From: Rhodobacteraceae bacterium UBA6273 | GTDB lineage: Bacteria > Pseudomonadota > Alphaproteobacteria > Rhodobacterales > Rhodobacteraceae | Assembly: GCA_002440625.1 (NCBI GenBank) | Contig: DJUV01000096.1 | Location: forward strand, 1 to 32,671 | Direction: 5' to 3' | Length of the DNA: 32,671 nucleotides | Shown: positions 1 through 8,388 of the stretch, piece by piece | Layout: every line of letters starts with the position of its first letter | Numbering within the stretch: position 1 is the first letter of the stretch | The notes under the pieces: generated by a model | Database searches by the model: none | Seen by the model: the letters and a program-made list of their open reading frames with translations, nothing else | Told to the model about the DNA's origin: nothing | Position numbers and translations under genes: made by a program

Positions 1-530
1 GACGCCAGCATGATCTCCATGATCGCCTCGTACCGCTCCACCGCCAGCCGCAAGGTGTCGTCGAACTGGCCGGAACGGTAGAACTCCGTCGCGCTGAAGA
101 ATTCGTACTCAAACCCGAACGTATCGAGGAACCGCCGCAGCATCGCGTTGTTGTGGTCGCCAAAGCTCGGATACTCGCCGAAAGGATCGGGGACCGAGGT
201 CAAGGGTCGCTGAAGGTTTGCCTTCAGCATCGCCTGCTCCGGCACGTTCTCCGGCACCTTCCGCATCCCGTCGAGATCGTCCGAGAAACAGAAAAGCCGC
301 GTCGGGATGTCCGAGATGATCTCGAAGGCCCGGCGGATCATCGTCGTCCGCTGCACCTCGCCGAAAGTGCCGATATGTGGTAGACCGGAGGGACCATAGC
401 CCGTCTCGAAGAGCACAAAGCCCTTCTCCGGCGGCTTTTTCTCATAGCGTTTCAGCACGCGGCGCGCTTCCTCGAAAGGCCAGGCTTTGGAGTTCATCGC
501 GGCATCGCGCAAAGAAGACATGGTTTTCAT
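1..530 (-). CDS. lysK: Class I lysyl-tRNA synthetase, N-terminal part (cut by window edge)
   Basis: This enzyme charges tRNA-Lys with lysine in the cytoplasm. The visible part reads [19 protein letters not shown], then [15 protein letters not shown], which carries the class I signature (PHIG in place of HIGH), then [14 protein letters not shown] and a run of conserved blocks to the window edge. This matches the archaeal-type class I LysRS that many alphaproteobacteria use instead of class II LysS. About 176 codons are present; the catalytic C-terminal half and the KMSKS loop lie outside. Two in-frame ATGs, at 530 and 521, could start the protein. The second fits the family N-terminus better, but neither has a strong ribosome site. 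A divergent promoter region separates it from the TerB-like gene. Confidence 0.93.
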   Translation of the reverse strand, partial: MKTMSSLRDAAMNSKAWPFEEARRVLKRYEKKPPEKGFVLFETGYGPSGLPHIGTFGEVQRTTMIRRAFEIISDIPTRLFCFSDDLDGMRKVPENVPEQAMLKANLQRPLTSVPDPFGEYPSFGDHNNAMLRRFLDTFGFEYEFFSATEFYRSGQFDDTLRLAVERYEAIMEIMLA

Positions 531-574
531 TCCCGGAAAGGGCGACACCCTTCGTGCCGCATGGCCCGTCCCTA

Positions 575-603
575 TTGAACGGGTGCGGAATCGTCAATAA
601 TTT
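575..603 (+). promoter_or_regulatory. Predicted sigma-70 promoter for the TerB-like gene
   Basis: TTGAAC (575-580) and TAATTT (598-603) are separated by exactly 17 bases, a good match to a housekeeping promoter in a GC-rich genome. Transcription would start near 610, shortly before the GTG start at 627. On the opposite strand TTGACG (597-592) overlaps it and could be the -35 box of lysK, so this is probably a compact divergent promoter. This is a prediction from motif and spacing only. Confidence 0.5.
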
Positions 604-626
604 GCCCGTCAAACCAGACAAGGACA

Positions 627-1055
627 GTGAGCGTGCCCCATTCCCTTCCCGCCTTTACCGCGCAGGACGCGCTCATCGCCATCATGATGATGGTTTCGGT
701 CTCCGATGAGAACATCCGCAACTCGGAACTCATCGCGATCGAACGTCAGGTCAATCACCTGCCGGTCTTCGCCAGCTACGATGTCGGACAGTTGCAGGAT
801 GTTGCGCAGACCATCTACCGGCTCGTGCAGGAGGAAGACGGTCTCGACACGCTTTTCGCCATGGTCCGCGATGCCCTGCCCGAACGGCTCTGGGAAACCG
901 CCTATGCGCTTGCCTGCGAGGTCGCCTCGGCGAGCGGGACCCTCGATCAGGCCGAACTCCGGCTCTTGGAGGAAATCCGCGAAGAGCTGAACATCGACCG
1001 CCTCCACGCCGCCGCCATCGAACGCGGCGCAAGGGCGCGGCACCTGACGCTCTGA
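627..1055 (+). CDS. TerB-like tellurite-resistance family protein
   Basis: The 142-residue soluble protein is almost entirely alpha-helical. It has the acidic, repeated-helix pattern of the TerB/DUF533-like family, including FTAQDALIAIMMMVSVSDEN near the start, SELIAIERQ and a second half-repeat ETAYALACEVASASGTLDQ with E-L-x-x-L-E-E-I after it. The family is linked to metal binding and envelope stress, but no reaction is established. The start is GTG at 627; a second GTG at 633 is better placed relative to the AGGA at 621-624, so the protein may be two residues shorter. It stands alone, divergent from lysK. The family call is fairly secure; a role in tellurite resistance should not be assumed. 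Confidence 0.8.
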   Translation: MSVPHSLPAFTAQDALIAIMMMVSVSDENIRNSELIAIERQVNHLPVFASYDVGQLQDVAQTIYRLVQEEDGLDTLFAMVRDALPERLWETAYALACEVASASGTLDQAELRLLEEIREELNIDRLHAAAIERGARARHLTL

Positions 1056-1131
1056 CAGCCACCGGCAATGTTGACCTTTGGCTGAACCGGCGCGAAGCTT
1101 GCCCGGCAGATCGGATCGTTCGGAGGTTCAG

Positions 1132-1566
1132 ATGAAGCCCGGAATCCTCGCCCTCTCGTTCGTCATCGCCACCACCGCCCAAGCGCATGAGCCTGTGGCG
1201 CTCACCATCTCGCCCCTCGTCCACGCCTCGCGGAACGCCACCGTATCGGGAGAGCTTGAGGCACTCGGCGGCCATCCCGCCGCCACCGAAGACATGTTTC
1301 CCGACCCGGCAAAGATCCGTCTTTCCGATGGCCGCCGCACCTGGGTTTTCGGCTCGAACGGCGTCTACCAGATCCGGAACGCCAATCAGACCGTCCATGC
1401 CTCCGGCACCTGGACCCTTGAAAATGGCGTCTTCTGCCGAACCACCTCCGGCAAAAGCACATCCTCCTGCGGCATCCTCTACCGCAACGGCCCGGTCTAC
1501 CGCGTCACCCGCTCAACCCGCAGCCATAGGCTGCAGGAATGGTCGCTTTTGCGGCTGGTGAACTGA
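1132..1566 (+). CDS. Small secreted protein of unknown function
   Basis: A 144-residue protein starts at an ATG five bases after a strong CGGAGG site (1121-1126). Residues 1-19 form a short signal peptide (KPGILALSFVIATTAQA, probably cut after AQA), so the product should be periplasmic. The mature part has a region of charged and aromatic residues (SDGRRTWVFGSNGVYQIRN) and two Cys around CRTTSGKSTSSC that could form a disulfide. The short beta-rich mature domain looks like a small lipocalin- or META-like barrel, but I cannot place it in a named family. It converges on the aldo/keto reductase gene with only nine bases between their stop codons. Confidence 0.7.
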   Translation: MKPGILALSFVIATTAQAHEPVALTISPLVHASRNATVSGELEALGGHPAATEDMFPDPAKIRLSDGRRTWVFGSNGVYQIRNANQTVHASGTWTLENGVFCRTTSGKSTSSCGILYRNGPVYRVTRSTRSHRLQEWSLLRLVN

Positions 1567-1575
1567 GCCAGCGCC

Positions 1576-2400
1576 TTACCGCATGTCGAACGTATCGGGG
1601 TCCGGCCCGACCCGGTTGCCACGGTCGAGCGCGTCGAGCGCCGCCATGTCCGCCGCCGAAAGCTCGATCTTCAGTGCGCCGAAATTCTCGGCAAGCCGTT
1701 CCTTCCGCACCGATTTCGGGATGACCGACAGCCCGTGCTGGAGATGCCAGCGCAGGACCACCTGCGCCGCCGTGACACCTAACCGCGCCGCAATCGCCTT
1801 CACCTCGGGCAGGTCGAAATCGCCCCGGCCCAGCGGCGTCCAGCTTTGCGTCACGATCCCGCGCGACCCGTCCGCCGCCCGCATCGCTGCCTGCCCCAGC
1901 GTCGGATGCAGCTCGATCTGGTTCAGCGCCGGCGCGACGCCGGTTTCCGCGATCAGCCGGTCCAGATGCGGCACATTGAAGTTGGCGACACCGATCGACC
2001 GCACCCGGCCCTCCTCGCGGAGCCGGATCAGCGCCTTCCAGCTTTCCACATAGAGATTCGCCGAAGGCACCGGCCAGTGGATCAGGTAGAGGTCGAGGTA
2101 GTCGAGCCCAAGCCGCTTCATCGAGGCATCGAACCCCTTCAGCGCGGCGTCAAACCCGTGGTCGGCGTTCCAGAGCTTCGTCGTGACGAAAATCTCCCCG
2201 CGCGGCACATCCGTCTCGCGCAAAGCATCGCCAAGCTGCTTTTCATTCTCATAGGCCATCGCCCCGTCGATCAGCCGGTAGCCGATGGAAAGCGCATCCT
2301 TCACGACGCCGGCCGTCTGCACCTGCGGTACCTGCCAGATGCCGGCACCGATCTGCGGCATCCGGTGGCCGTCATTCAGGGTCAGAATGGGTTGGGTCAT
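1576..2400 (-). CDS. Aldo/keto reductase (2,5-diketo-D-gluconate reductase-like)
   Basis: This is an NADPH-dependent cytosolic oxidoreductase that reduces aldehydes or ketones; the substrate is not predictable. The AKR catalytic tetrad is visible as D45 and Y50 (DGAMAY), K75 (TTKLWN) and H108 (LIHWP). The C-terminal cofactor motif VIPKSVRKERLAEN is also present. At 274 residues it has the length of the AKR5-type DkgA/DkgB group. The chosen ATG at 2400 lies eight bases after AAAGGAG. An in-frame ATG at 2406 is too close to that site and is less likely. It is divergent from the D-amino-acid dehydrogenase gene, with a 166-base gap. Confidence 0.93.
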   Translation of the reverse strand: MTQPILTLNDGHRMPQIGAGIWQVPQVQTAGVVKDALSIGYRLIDGAMAYENEKQLGDALRETDVPRGEIFVTTKLWNADHGFDAALKGFDASMKRLGLDYLDLYLIHWPVPSANLYVESWKALIRLREEGRVRSIGVANFNVPHLDRLIAETGVAPALNQIELHPTLGQAAMRAADGSRGIVTQSWTPLGRGDFDLPEVKAIAARLGVTAAQVVLRWHLQHGLSVIPKSVRKERLAENFGALKIELSAADMAALDALDRGNRVGPDPDTFDMR

Positions 2401-2566
2401 GGGCATTGCTCCTTTGCCGGGCGCGGTCACGCAAACTCTCGAAGGGGGTTGGCCAAGCCATAGCGCGCGGGCCGGGCCGCTTCAACGCCCCTCGGAGACC
2501 CCATTGCCACCGCCCGCGCCCCGCTCCATGCTTAGGCAAAACGCGAATGCAAGGGGACAGGTCGCA

Positions 2567-3826
2567 ATGAAAGTCGTCGTCATGGGCGCCGGGGTGATCG
2601 GTGTCACCACGGCCTGGTATCTCGCGCAGCAGGGGGCCGAAGTCACCGTGCTCGACCGCCAGCCCGGTCCGGGGATGGAGACGAGCTATGCCAATGCCGG
2701 GGAGCTTTCCTACGGCATGACCTCGCCCTGGGCGGCGCCCGGCATCCCGGTGAAGGCGCTGAAATGGCTCTTCATGAAGCGCCGGCCCCTCTTCATCTGG
2801 CCGCTCATCAGCCCTCGCATGTGGGGCTGGGGCGCCCGGATGCTCGCCAATTGCAATGAGACCTCCTACGCCATCAACAAATCCCGCATGGTCCGCGTCT
2901 CGAACTATTCGCGCGACCTTCTGCCTGACCTCATCTCGGACACCGGCATCCAGTTTGACCTCAGGGAACAAGGCACGCTCCAGCTTTTCCGCACCGAAAA
3001 GCAGCTCAAGGGCTCCAAGGCCGATCAGGACATCCTCGCCGAGTTCGACAGCCCCTACGAAGTCCTCGACCCCGAGGGTTGCATCGCCGTTGAGCCGGCG
3101 CTGGCCCTTGTCCGCGACAAGTTCGTCGGCGGCCTCAGGCTCACCGCCGACCGCACCGGCGATTGCCGGATGTTCACCATGGCGCTTGCCGACAAGGCGG
3201 CGGAGCTTGGGGCGAAGTTCCACTACGGCCAGCGCATCCGCACCATCCAGATCAAGGGCGACAAGGTCGTCGGCGTGATGACGGAAGACCTGGGCCGGGT
3301 GCATGGCGATGCCTATGTCTCCGCCCTCGGCAGCTTCGGGCCGAAGCTCCTCGGCCCCATCGGCATCGGCCTGCCGGTCTATCCGGTGAAGGGCTATTCG
3401 GTGACGCTGCCCGTGACCGACGACCGCTTCGCGCCGCAATCGACGATCATGGATGAAACCCATAAAGTGGCGATCACCCGGCTCGGCGACCGCATCCGCG
3501 TGGCGGGAACCGCCGAGATCGCCGGCTATTCCGACCGCCTCGGCCCCCATGCGACCTCAACCGTGCGCCATGTGGTGGGCGACCTTTTCCCGCAAGGCGG
3601 CGATCTGTCCAAGGCAGAAGGCTGGACCGGCCTCAGGCCGATGACGCCCGACGGCACGCCGATCCTCGGGGGGACGCCCTACAAGAACCTCTTCCTCAAC
3701 ACCGGCCACGGCACGCTCGGCTGGACCATGGCCTGCGGGTCGGGGAAGGCGGTCGCCGATCTTGTGATGGGCAAGAAGCCCGAGATCGACTTCGACGGGC
3801 TGACGATGGCGCGCTACAACAGCTAA
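2567..3826 (+). CDS. dadA: D-amino-acid dehydrogenase small subunit type (FAD-dependent)
   Basis: The enzyme oxidatively deaminates D-amino acids, typically D-alanine to pyruvate and ammonia, passing electrons to the respiratory chain from the inner face of the membrane. The N-terminus KVVVMGAGVIGVTTAWYLAQ is a Rossmann FAD-binding site (GxGxxG). The family hallmark follows at about residues 40-60 (SYANAGELSYGMTSPWAAPG), and the C-terminus has TGLRPMTPDGTPILGG and NTGHGTLGWTMACGSG. At 419 residues it matches the DadA length. The ATG at 2567 follows AAGGGG by about ten bases; upstream in-frame starts would add a non-conserved extension. No alanine racemase gene is adjacent, so it is not the classic dadAX pair. 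Confidence 0.95.
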   Translation: MKVVVMGAGVIGVTTAWYLAQQGAEVTVLDRQPGPGMETSYANAGELSYGMTSPWAAPGIPVKALKWLFMKRRPLFIWPLISPRMWGWGARMLANCNETSYAINKSRMVRVSNYSRDLLPDLISDTGIQFDLREQGTLQLFRTEKQLKGSKADQDILAEFDSPYEVLDPEGCIAVEPALALVRDKFVGGLRLTADRTGDCRMFTMALADKAAELGAKFHYGQRIRTIQIKGDKVVGVMTEDLGRVHGDAYVSALGSFGPKLLGPIGIGLPVYPVKGYSVTLPVTDDRFAPQSTIMDETHKVAITRLGDRIRVAGTAEIAGYSDRLGPHATSTVRHVVGDLFPQGGDLSKAEGWTGLRPMTPDGTPILGGTPYKNLFLNTGHGTLGWTMACGSGKAVADLVMGKKPEIDFDGLTMARYNS

Positions 3827-3875
3827 GGCCGGCTGCCCGCAGGCCCCCGCATCTCGCTAAGGCATCAAGCTATCC

Positions 3876-3900
3876 GTAGGATGGGCAATCTTGCCCATCC
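3876..3900 (+). repeat. REP-like palindrome, GTAG + 9-bp stem + TC loop
   Basis: GTAG (3876-3879) is followed at once by GATGGGCAA, a two-base TC loop and TTGCCCATC, a perfect 9-bp hairpin; G3879 and C3900 can extend it by one pair. It lies between dadA and the next gene and might also help to end dadA transcription, though no T-run follows. The GTAG-plus-hairpin plan is the one recognised by REP-associated tyrosine transposases (RAYTs). Related elements lie at 5123 and 13856-13925. Confidence 0.7.
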
Positions 3901-3928
3901 ACCACTCTCCTGCGCAAAGGTTGACCGC

Positions 3929-4999
3929 ATGAGACGCCTTCTGAAAATCGTCCTGATCCTCGTCGGCATCGCCGTCGCGCTGCCGCTTCTGGCGGTCGGC
4001 GGCTTTTTCGCCTGGGGTTGGCTGAACACCTATCACGCCAAATGGCATCAGCGGATGGAGCTGGTGATCGACACGCCCGAAGGCGAGGTCAGGGGCGATG
4101 CGGTGCAGGAGGCCCGGTTCACCGCCGCGCGGGGCACACTCAAGAAGATCATGAGGGTCAACAGCGGCAGCGCGGGCTACGGCTTCCGGGGCGAGGCGGT
4201 GGTGGTCGAGGTGGAGCCGGGGCGGTGGCTGTTCGCTTTGCTCAAGAGTGGCGAGGGCAGCCTCGGCAGCCCCGGCCTGAACCTCGCGACGCTGGTCGGG
4301 AAGCCGAAACGGCTCTACCCGGCGACCGAGGAAACAGTGGCTTTGGTCAAGGCCCTGCCACTGGACCAGCCGCTGACCCTGCCGCGCGATCTTTACCCGC
4401 TGATGGTCACCTTCGACGACATCAATGACCCGAAGACGGTGCGGCGGGTCGATCCGGACGATCTCGACGCCAGCTTCGGCTGCGACCGTTCCGTCGACCC
4501 TGCGCTGATGCCCTGGCGGGGGGAGGGGCGGACTTACCGGCAATGGGCGGCGGAGCAGGGCTTCCGGCAGGCCTCGGCCAAGGCCGCCGCGACGGCCGGT
4601 GCCACCGGCCCGGCGGCGGAGGCTCTGGTCGAATACTCTTGGATCACTGATCGGATCACCTATGACGTGCAAAAGGGCGACGACGAGAAAAGGCACACGC
4701 TGTCCGCCCGCTTCACCCGCGCAGAGTATGAGGCCTGGGAAAAGGCGTTCAACGCCCTGAACCGGGGCCGCGACATCGCCCTTCCCACTCCCGCCGACAT
4801 CGCCGAAGCCGCCGGCGGGGCGTGCCACCGGCTGAAGGCGGTGACGCTCGCTGTGACGGAGGAGGCGGTGACGGACGGGAGGATGGCGAACGCTATTCCT
4901 TGCGTAAAAGCAGGCCAAGGCTGCACTTGGCACGATCTGAAAGTCCCCTATGGCGACCCCCTTTTCAATCTGAATGGCGCATTCGTGAGGAACTATTGA
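3929..4999 (+). CDS. Membrane-anchored protein of unknown function
   Basis: The 356-residue protein starts at an ATG eight bases after AAAGG. Residues 4-32 form one hydrophobic segment (LLKIVLILVGIAVALPLLAV and following), an uncleaved anchor or signal. The remaining ~320 residues should lie in the periplasm. The mature part is mixed alpha/beta with few landmarks: TPEGEVRGDAV, FGCDRSVDPALMPWRGEG, and a C-terminal CVKAGQGCTW with two Cys near the end. I do not recognise the family. Its stop overlaps the start of the next, broken, gene (TGATG at 4997-5001), so the two were once translated together and may have worked together. Confidence 0.75.
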   Translation: MRRLLKIVLILVGIAVALPLLAVGGFFAWGWLNTYHAKWHQRMELVIDTPEGEVRGDAVQEARFTAARGTLKKIMRVNSGSAGYGFRGEAVVVEVEPGRWLFALLKSGEGSLGSPGLNLATLVGKPKRLYPATEETVALVKALPLDQPLTLPRDLYPLMVTFDDINDPKTVRRVDPDDLDASFGCDRSVDPALMPWRGEGRTYRQWAAEQGFRQASAKAAATAGATGPAAEALVEYSWITDRITYDVQKGDDEKRHTLSARFTRAEYEAWEKAFNALNRGRDIALPTPADIAEAAGGACHRLKAVTLAVTEEAVTDGRMANAIPCVKAGQGCTWHDLKVPYGDPLFNLNGAFVRNY

Positions 5000-5196
5000 T
5001 GGCCATCTCCAAAGGCCTCTTCCTCGCCATCTTCTCGATGGACGCTTACAACCGCAACTACGGGGCCGGGATCGCTCTAAACGAGAATACCATTGGAAAC
5101 TCGACCATCAAGACAGCGAGCTGTAGGGTGCGTGCTCGCACGCACCATTACCGGACCGAACGGACCCTGCCTGCGAGCACACGAGCCTGCCGATGA
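4999..5196 (+). pseudogene. 5' remnant of a lost gene, broken at a REP-like palindrome
   Basis: An ATG overlapping the previous stop codon (TGATG) opens a reading frame whose first ~40 residues look like a real protein (MAISKGLFLAIFSMDAYNRN, then a Gly/Asn-rich stretch with TIGNSTIK). From memory this resembles the N-terminus of lipase- or hydrolase-like proteins of several hundred residues in Rhodobacteraceae. At 5123 the frame runs straight into a palindrome, and the rest (CRVRARTHHYRTERTLPAS and a few more) is repeat-derived and Arg-rich. The gene was therefore probably truncated there and its 3' part lost. The identity of the lost protein is an inference; the coupling and the abrupt change of composition are visible. 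Confidence 0.55.
5123..5146 (+). repeat. REP-like palindrome, GTAG + 9-bp stem + TC loop
   Basis: GTAG (5123-5126), GGTGCGTGC, TC loop, GCACGCACC: a perfect 9-bp hairpin on the same plan as the elements at 3876 and 13856, but with a different stem sequence. It sits exactly where the reading frame starting at 4999 stops looking like a protein. About 25 bases downstream, a GC-rich stretch (CTGCCTGCGAGCACACGAGC) may be part of the same insertion. Confidence 0.7.
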
Positions 5197-5313
5197 CCGC
5201 CACTGAACCGTTAATTTTCTATTGCCGAAAACTCGCAACACATTGGTAAAAAGCAATCTTCCCTCATGTCCGACCTCGGACGGTGCCGCCCCGCTCCCCG
5301 GCAGCGAGCCGGA

Positions 5314-6792
5314 TCACGCCCCGTAAACCGCCGCCCAGCGCTCGATCAACTGCTGTTGCAGCCGCTTCGACCGCCGCACCCAGGCGACGACACCGGGCGG
5401 CTGTTCCTTCTGGTCGTCCGGCACCGCATCGCGCCGGGGAACATCGCCGGTGAAGATCGCGAAGGCCAGTTCGCGCCCGCCGGGGGCCGAGACATAGCCC
5501 GCAAGGGTCGAGACGAAATTCAGCGTCCCGGTCTTGGCATCGACCCGGATCGGTGATCCCGGGATGCGCCGCCCCTTGGCGTCGAGCATCGGGATTTCCT
5601 TCAAAAGCCCCCTCAGCCCCGCCTTCGGCCCCATCGTCACCAGCGCCCGCACCATCTCATCCGGCGTCATCCGCGACGCGCCCGAAAGCCCGGAATGGTC
5701 GACCAGCGGCACCGGCCCGGTGCCGAGCGCCAGCGCCAGCCAGTCCGCCATCGCCCGGCCCGAGGCGACGTGATCGTTGATGCCCGCCTGCGCCGAGGCC
5801 ATCATGCCGACCGCCTCCGCCGTCATGTTGGTGGAAAACTTCATCATCTCGCGCAGGATGGTGCGCAGATCGTCGCTCTCATGCCGGACGAGATCGGTCC
5901 CCACCGGCAGCGCCTCCGCCACCACCGGCGCCGGCAGCGGCACGCCTTCGGCCCGCGCCAGCGTCTGGAACACATCGCCCGCGTAAAGCTCAGGCCGCCG
6001 GACGGGCAGCCAGCGGCTGCCGCCCTTGCCGAGCGCGGGCCGCGCCACCGTCCAGTCCTCGGTCTTGCCGTCCCGGTAACTGTAGATCGGCAGGTCGCGG
6101 TCGGCGACCGCCACCGTCGCCGAATAGACCGGCGGCGCAAAACGTTCGGCCCGCGCATCCATGCCGACGTCATAGCCGTTGCCGTTGCGCTTCCAGACGA
6201 AGTTCACCCGGTTGAAGTTCAGGTTCAGGCCCGAGACGGCGGGATTGTAGCCCAGCCAGACCGGCTGGCCCGCGTCGATCGAGGCAAGATACGGCAGCGC
6301 CCCGGCCCAGACCCGGAATGCCCCCGAAATGCCCCGGACCCCCGCCGCCGCGAGCGCCCGCGCCATGTCGCCAAGATCGTCGGTATCGAGCGTCGGATCG
6401 CCGCCGCCCGCAAGGATCAGATCGCCCTGGAGGGTGCCGCCCGAAACCGGCCCGGTGGCGATCAGCCGGGTCGTGAAGCGGTAGCCGCCGCCCAGTTTTT
6501 CAAGCGCATAAAGCGTGGTGATGACCTTCGCCGTACTCGCCGGCGGCATCTCCCGACCGCCCCCGCGCGCTTCCAGCACCGCACCCGTCGCCGCATCGGC
6601 CACGACATAGGCCACCTCGCCGCCCAGCTTCGCTTCGGCGATGATGGCGTCGGCCGCCGCCGCGACGCCCCCCACCGTCCTGACCGGCCGCGCCGGTGGC
6701 ACCGGGGAACGCAGCGGTGCCTCGGCCCAGACCGGCATGGCGCCTGCCGCCATAAACCCGGCGAGAACGCCGCGACGAGTCAGTTCAGCCAT
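5314..6792 (-). CDS. dacB: D-alanyl-D-alanine carboxypeptidase/endopeptidase, PBP4 type
   Basis: This periplasmic peptidase trims or opens peptidoglycan cross-links (family S13). All three penicillin-binding motifs are present: SxxK as S86-T-A-K89, SxN as S320-T-N322, and KTG as K420-T-G. The N-terminus TRRGVLAGFMAAGAMPVWA is a twin-arginine-like signal ending near residue 23, so export may be through Tat. At 492 residues it has the PBP4/DacB length, including the inserted domain between SxxK and SxN. The gene precedes nothing in an obvious operon. The DUF1353 lipoprotein gene upstream, on the same strand, is 59 bases away and could be co-transcribed. Confidence 0.95.
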   Translation of the reverse strand: MAELTRRGVLAGFMAAGAMPVWAEAPLRSPVPPARPVRTVGGVAAAADAIIAEAKLGGEVAYVVADAATGAVLEARGGGREMPPASTAKVITTLYALEKLGGGYRFTTRLIATGPVSGGTLQGDLILAGGGDPTLDTDDLGDMARALAAAGVRGISGAFRVWAGALPYLASIDAGQPVWLGYNPAVSGLNLNFNRVNFVWKRNGNGYDVGMDARAERFAPPVYSATVAVADRDLPIYSYRDGKTEDWTVARPALGKGGSRWLPVRRPELYAGDVFQTLARAEGVPLPAPVVAEALPVGTDLVRHESDDLRTILREMMKFSTNMTAEAVGMMASAQAGINDHVASGRAMADWLALALGTGPVPLVDHSGLSGASRMTPDEMVRALVTMGPKAGLRGLLKEIPMLDAKGRRIPGSPIRVDAKTGTLNFVSTLAGYVSAPGGRELAFAIFTGDVPRRDAVPDDQKEQPPGVVAWVRRSKRLQQQLIERWAAVYGA

Positions 6793-6851
6793 CGCTCACC
6801 TCCGGCCTCCGTTTTCCTCCGATGCACCGCCCGAGGCAAGCCGAAGGGCGA

Positions 6852-7559
6852 TCAGAACGACACCACGCCGACCACCGTGGCCGCGCGCACCTTTCGACGC
6901 TGGCCTTTCCCGTCGACCCGGAAGACGCTGCGCAAGGCGCTTTGCGACGACCCCGGGATCGCGGCCTCGGCGGCCAGTCTGTCGGCCTCGCTGACCCGTG
7001 GCACCGGACAGGCGCCCTCCTTGCGCCACTGGTGCTGGGCGATCGGGCCGGCAACCGCGCTCGAAATGACACGCGGCGCCACGTCGTCCGGCGCGACCCG
7101 GCCTTCCTTCTGCAGCGTCTTGATCGCCTCGGCGATGATCTCGGCCGATTCCTGGAAACTGATCCCGGCAACCATGGCCTCGGCCTTGGTCGCCTTGCCG
7201 TCGCTGAGGCATTGCCGCGCCCGGAAGAGCCAATCGTGCACCATGTAGGCAGGGGCATAACCCCAGGGTGAAAACCCCTTGAACACCTGTCCGATCTTCG
7301 GAATGGACCCGCCATCGGTATACATCATCGTCGGCCGGATGACCTGTTCCTTGCCCGCCGCCGTCTTCCGCGTGAAGGTCAGCTCATGGCCTGGCGCCGG
7401 CACATAGACGAAAGCCCCGTCTCCCAAAGGGCCGCCCTCGCCCACCCACATGACGAAGAGCGATCCGTCAAAGCGACCGACCTCGGCCTTGTCGTAGTCG
7501 ATGCTGCCGCATCCGGTCAGCGAAATGAACAGTGCCGAGATGAAATATCCTGAACGCAC
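6852..7559 (-). CDS. DUF1353-family lipoprotein
   Basis: The 235-residue protein begins at GTG 7559, five bases after GGAGG; a TTG four codons further upstream overlaps that site and is unlikely. The first 17 residues (RSGYFISALFISLTGC) form a lipoprotein signal with an LTGC lipobox, so the mature protein is lipid-anchored in the envelope. The core has the DUF1353 signature: YTDGGSIPK at about residues 85-95 and YAPAYMVHDWLFRARQ at about 108-123. DUF1353 proteins are common in phages and alphaproteobacteria, and their function is unknown. The Asp/His pairs in those motifs look like a metal or catalytic site, but that is inference. Confidence 0.82.
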   Translation of the reverse strand: MRSGYFISALFISLTGCGSIDYDKAEVGRFDGSLFVMWVGEGGPLGDGAFVYVPAPGHELTFTRKTAAGKEQVIRPTMMYTDGGSIPKIGQVFKGFSPWGYAPAYMVHDWLFRARQCLSDGKATKAEAMVAGISFQESAEIIAEAIKTLQKEGRVAPDDVAPRVISSAVAGPIAQHQWRKEGACPVPRVSEADRLAAEAAIPGSSQSALRSVFRVDGKGQRRKVRAATVVGVVSF

Positions 7560-7632
7560 GGCCGCCTCCAATCTCTCATCGAAATGCGGCCATCATACCA
7601 TCAGAGGGGCCCCGACCGAAGCCCGCGTTTGC

Positions 7633-8241
7633 TCAGTTCCGCACCCATTCCCCCCGCGCCCGGATCGCCGATGAGGAATGCGGCATCATCGGCACGTTGA
7701 GAAAACACCAGGCCGGCGGCGCCATCCGCGGCAGGAGGCGGGCGGCCTCGGCCGGAATCCGGTAGCGCGCATATTCCTCGACCGTCCGCGCGCCCCGCGC
7801 CTCAAGCCTTGCGCCGGGGCGGGCAAAGACGGCGATCGGCACGTTGCCGATGATCCATTCCCAGTTCTGCCAGCGATGGAATTGCGCGAGATTATCCGCC
7901 CCCATCAGCCAGACGAAGCGCACGCCGGGATAGGCCGCCTTCAGCCGCTTCACGGTCGCCGCCGTGTAGCGGGTGCCCATCCGCGCCTCGATGTCGGAAA
8001 TCACCACGCGCGGATCGTTCATTACCGCTTGCGCTCGCGCGATCCGCTCAGCCATCGGCGCCGGCTGGCGCGCCTTCAGGGGATTGCCGGGCGACACCAG
8101 CCACCAGACCCGCGCAAGGCCAAGCCTTTTCAGCGCCTCCCGCGTGATATGGGCATGGCCTTCGTGGGCGGGGTCGAACGATCCGCCGAGAAGCCCGATC
8201 GCCTCTCCGGGAAAGGCCAGTGGCCAACCGCTTCTGTCCAC
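7633..8241 (-). CDS. nadD: Nicotinate-nucleotide adenylyltransferase
   Basis: NadD joins nicotinate mononucleotide to AMP from ATP, giving deamido-NAD in NAD synthesis. The nucleotidyltransferase signature [17 protein letters not shown] is near the N-terminus, followed by [27 protein letters not shown] and the C-terminal SSSAIRARG motif. The start is uncertain. The GTG at 8241 gives 202 residues beginning (M)[12 protein letters not shown], which matches the usual RSG-F/W-P start of relatives. Alternatives are a TTG at 8271 and a GTG at 8349, which would reach to within 40 bases of the next gene. The shorter form leaves room for divergent promoters. The usual neighbour rsfS is not adjacent. 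Confidence 0.9.
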   Translation of the reverse strand: MDRSGWPLAFPGEAIGLLGGSFDPAHEGHAHITREALKRLGLARVWWLVSPGNPLKARQPAPMAERIARAQAVMNDPRVVISDIEARMGTRYTAATVKRLKAAYPGVRFVWLMGADNLAQFHRWQNWEWIIGNVPIAVFARPGARLEARGARTVEEYARYRIPAEAARLLPRMAPPAWCFLNVPMMPHSSSAIRARGEWVRN

Positions 8242-8388
8242 CTCAGCCGTCCGTTTCCCGCCGCGTTTCAAGGGCCAGCCTAAACATCCCGCCTTCCGCC
8301 ATGCAACCCAAAGCGCGCGCCGCGCGTTGTTGCCCGTCGCGGCCGCCACTACGCGCCACGATCTTTCATTTTATCAGGAGTTCGAAGA

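Noticed and set aside
2372..3550. 392-codon open frame opposite dadA
   Set aside because: It is antisense to a clear DadA; the composition is typical of a GC-rich shadow frame.
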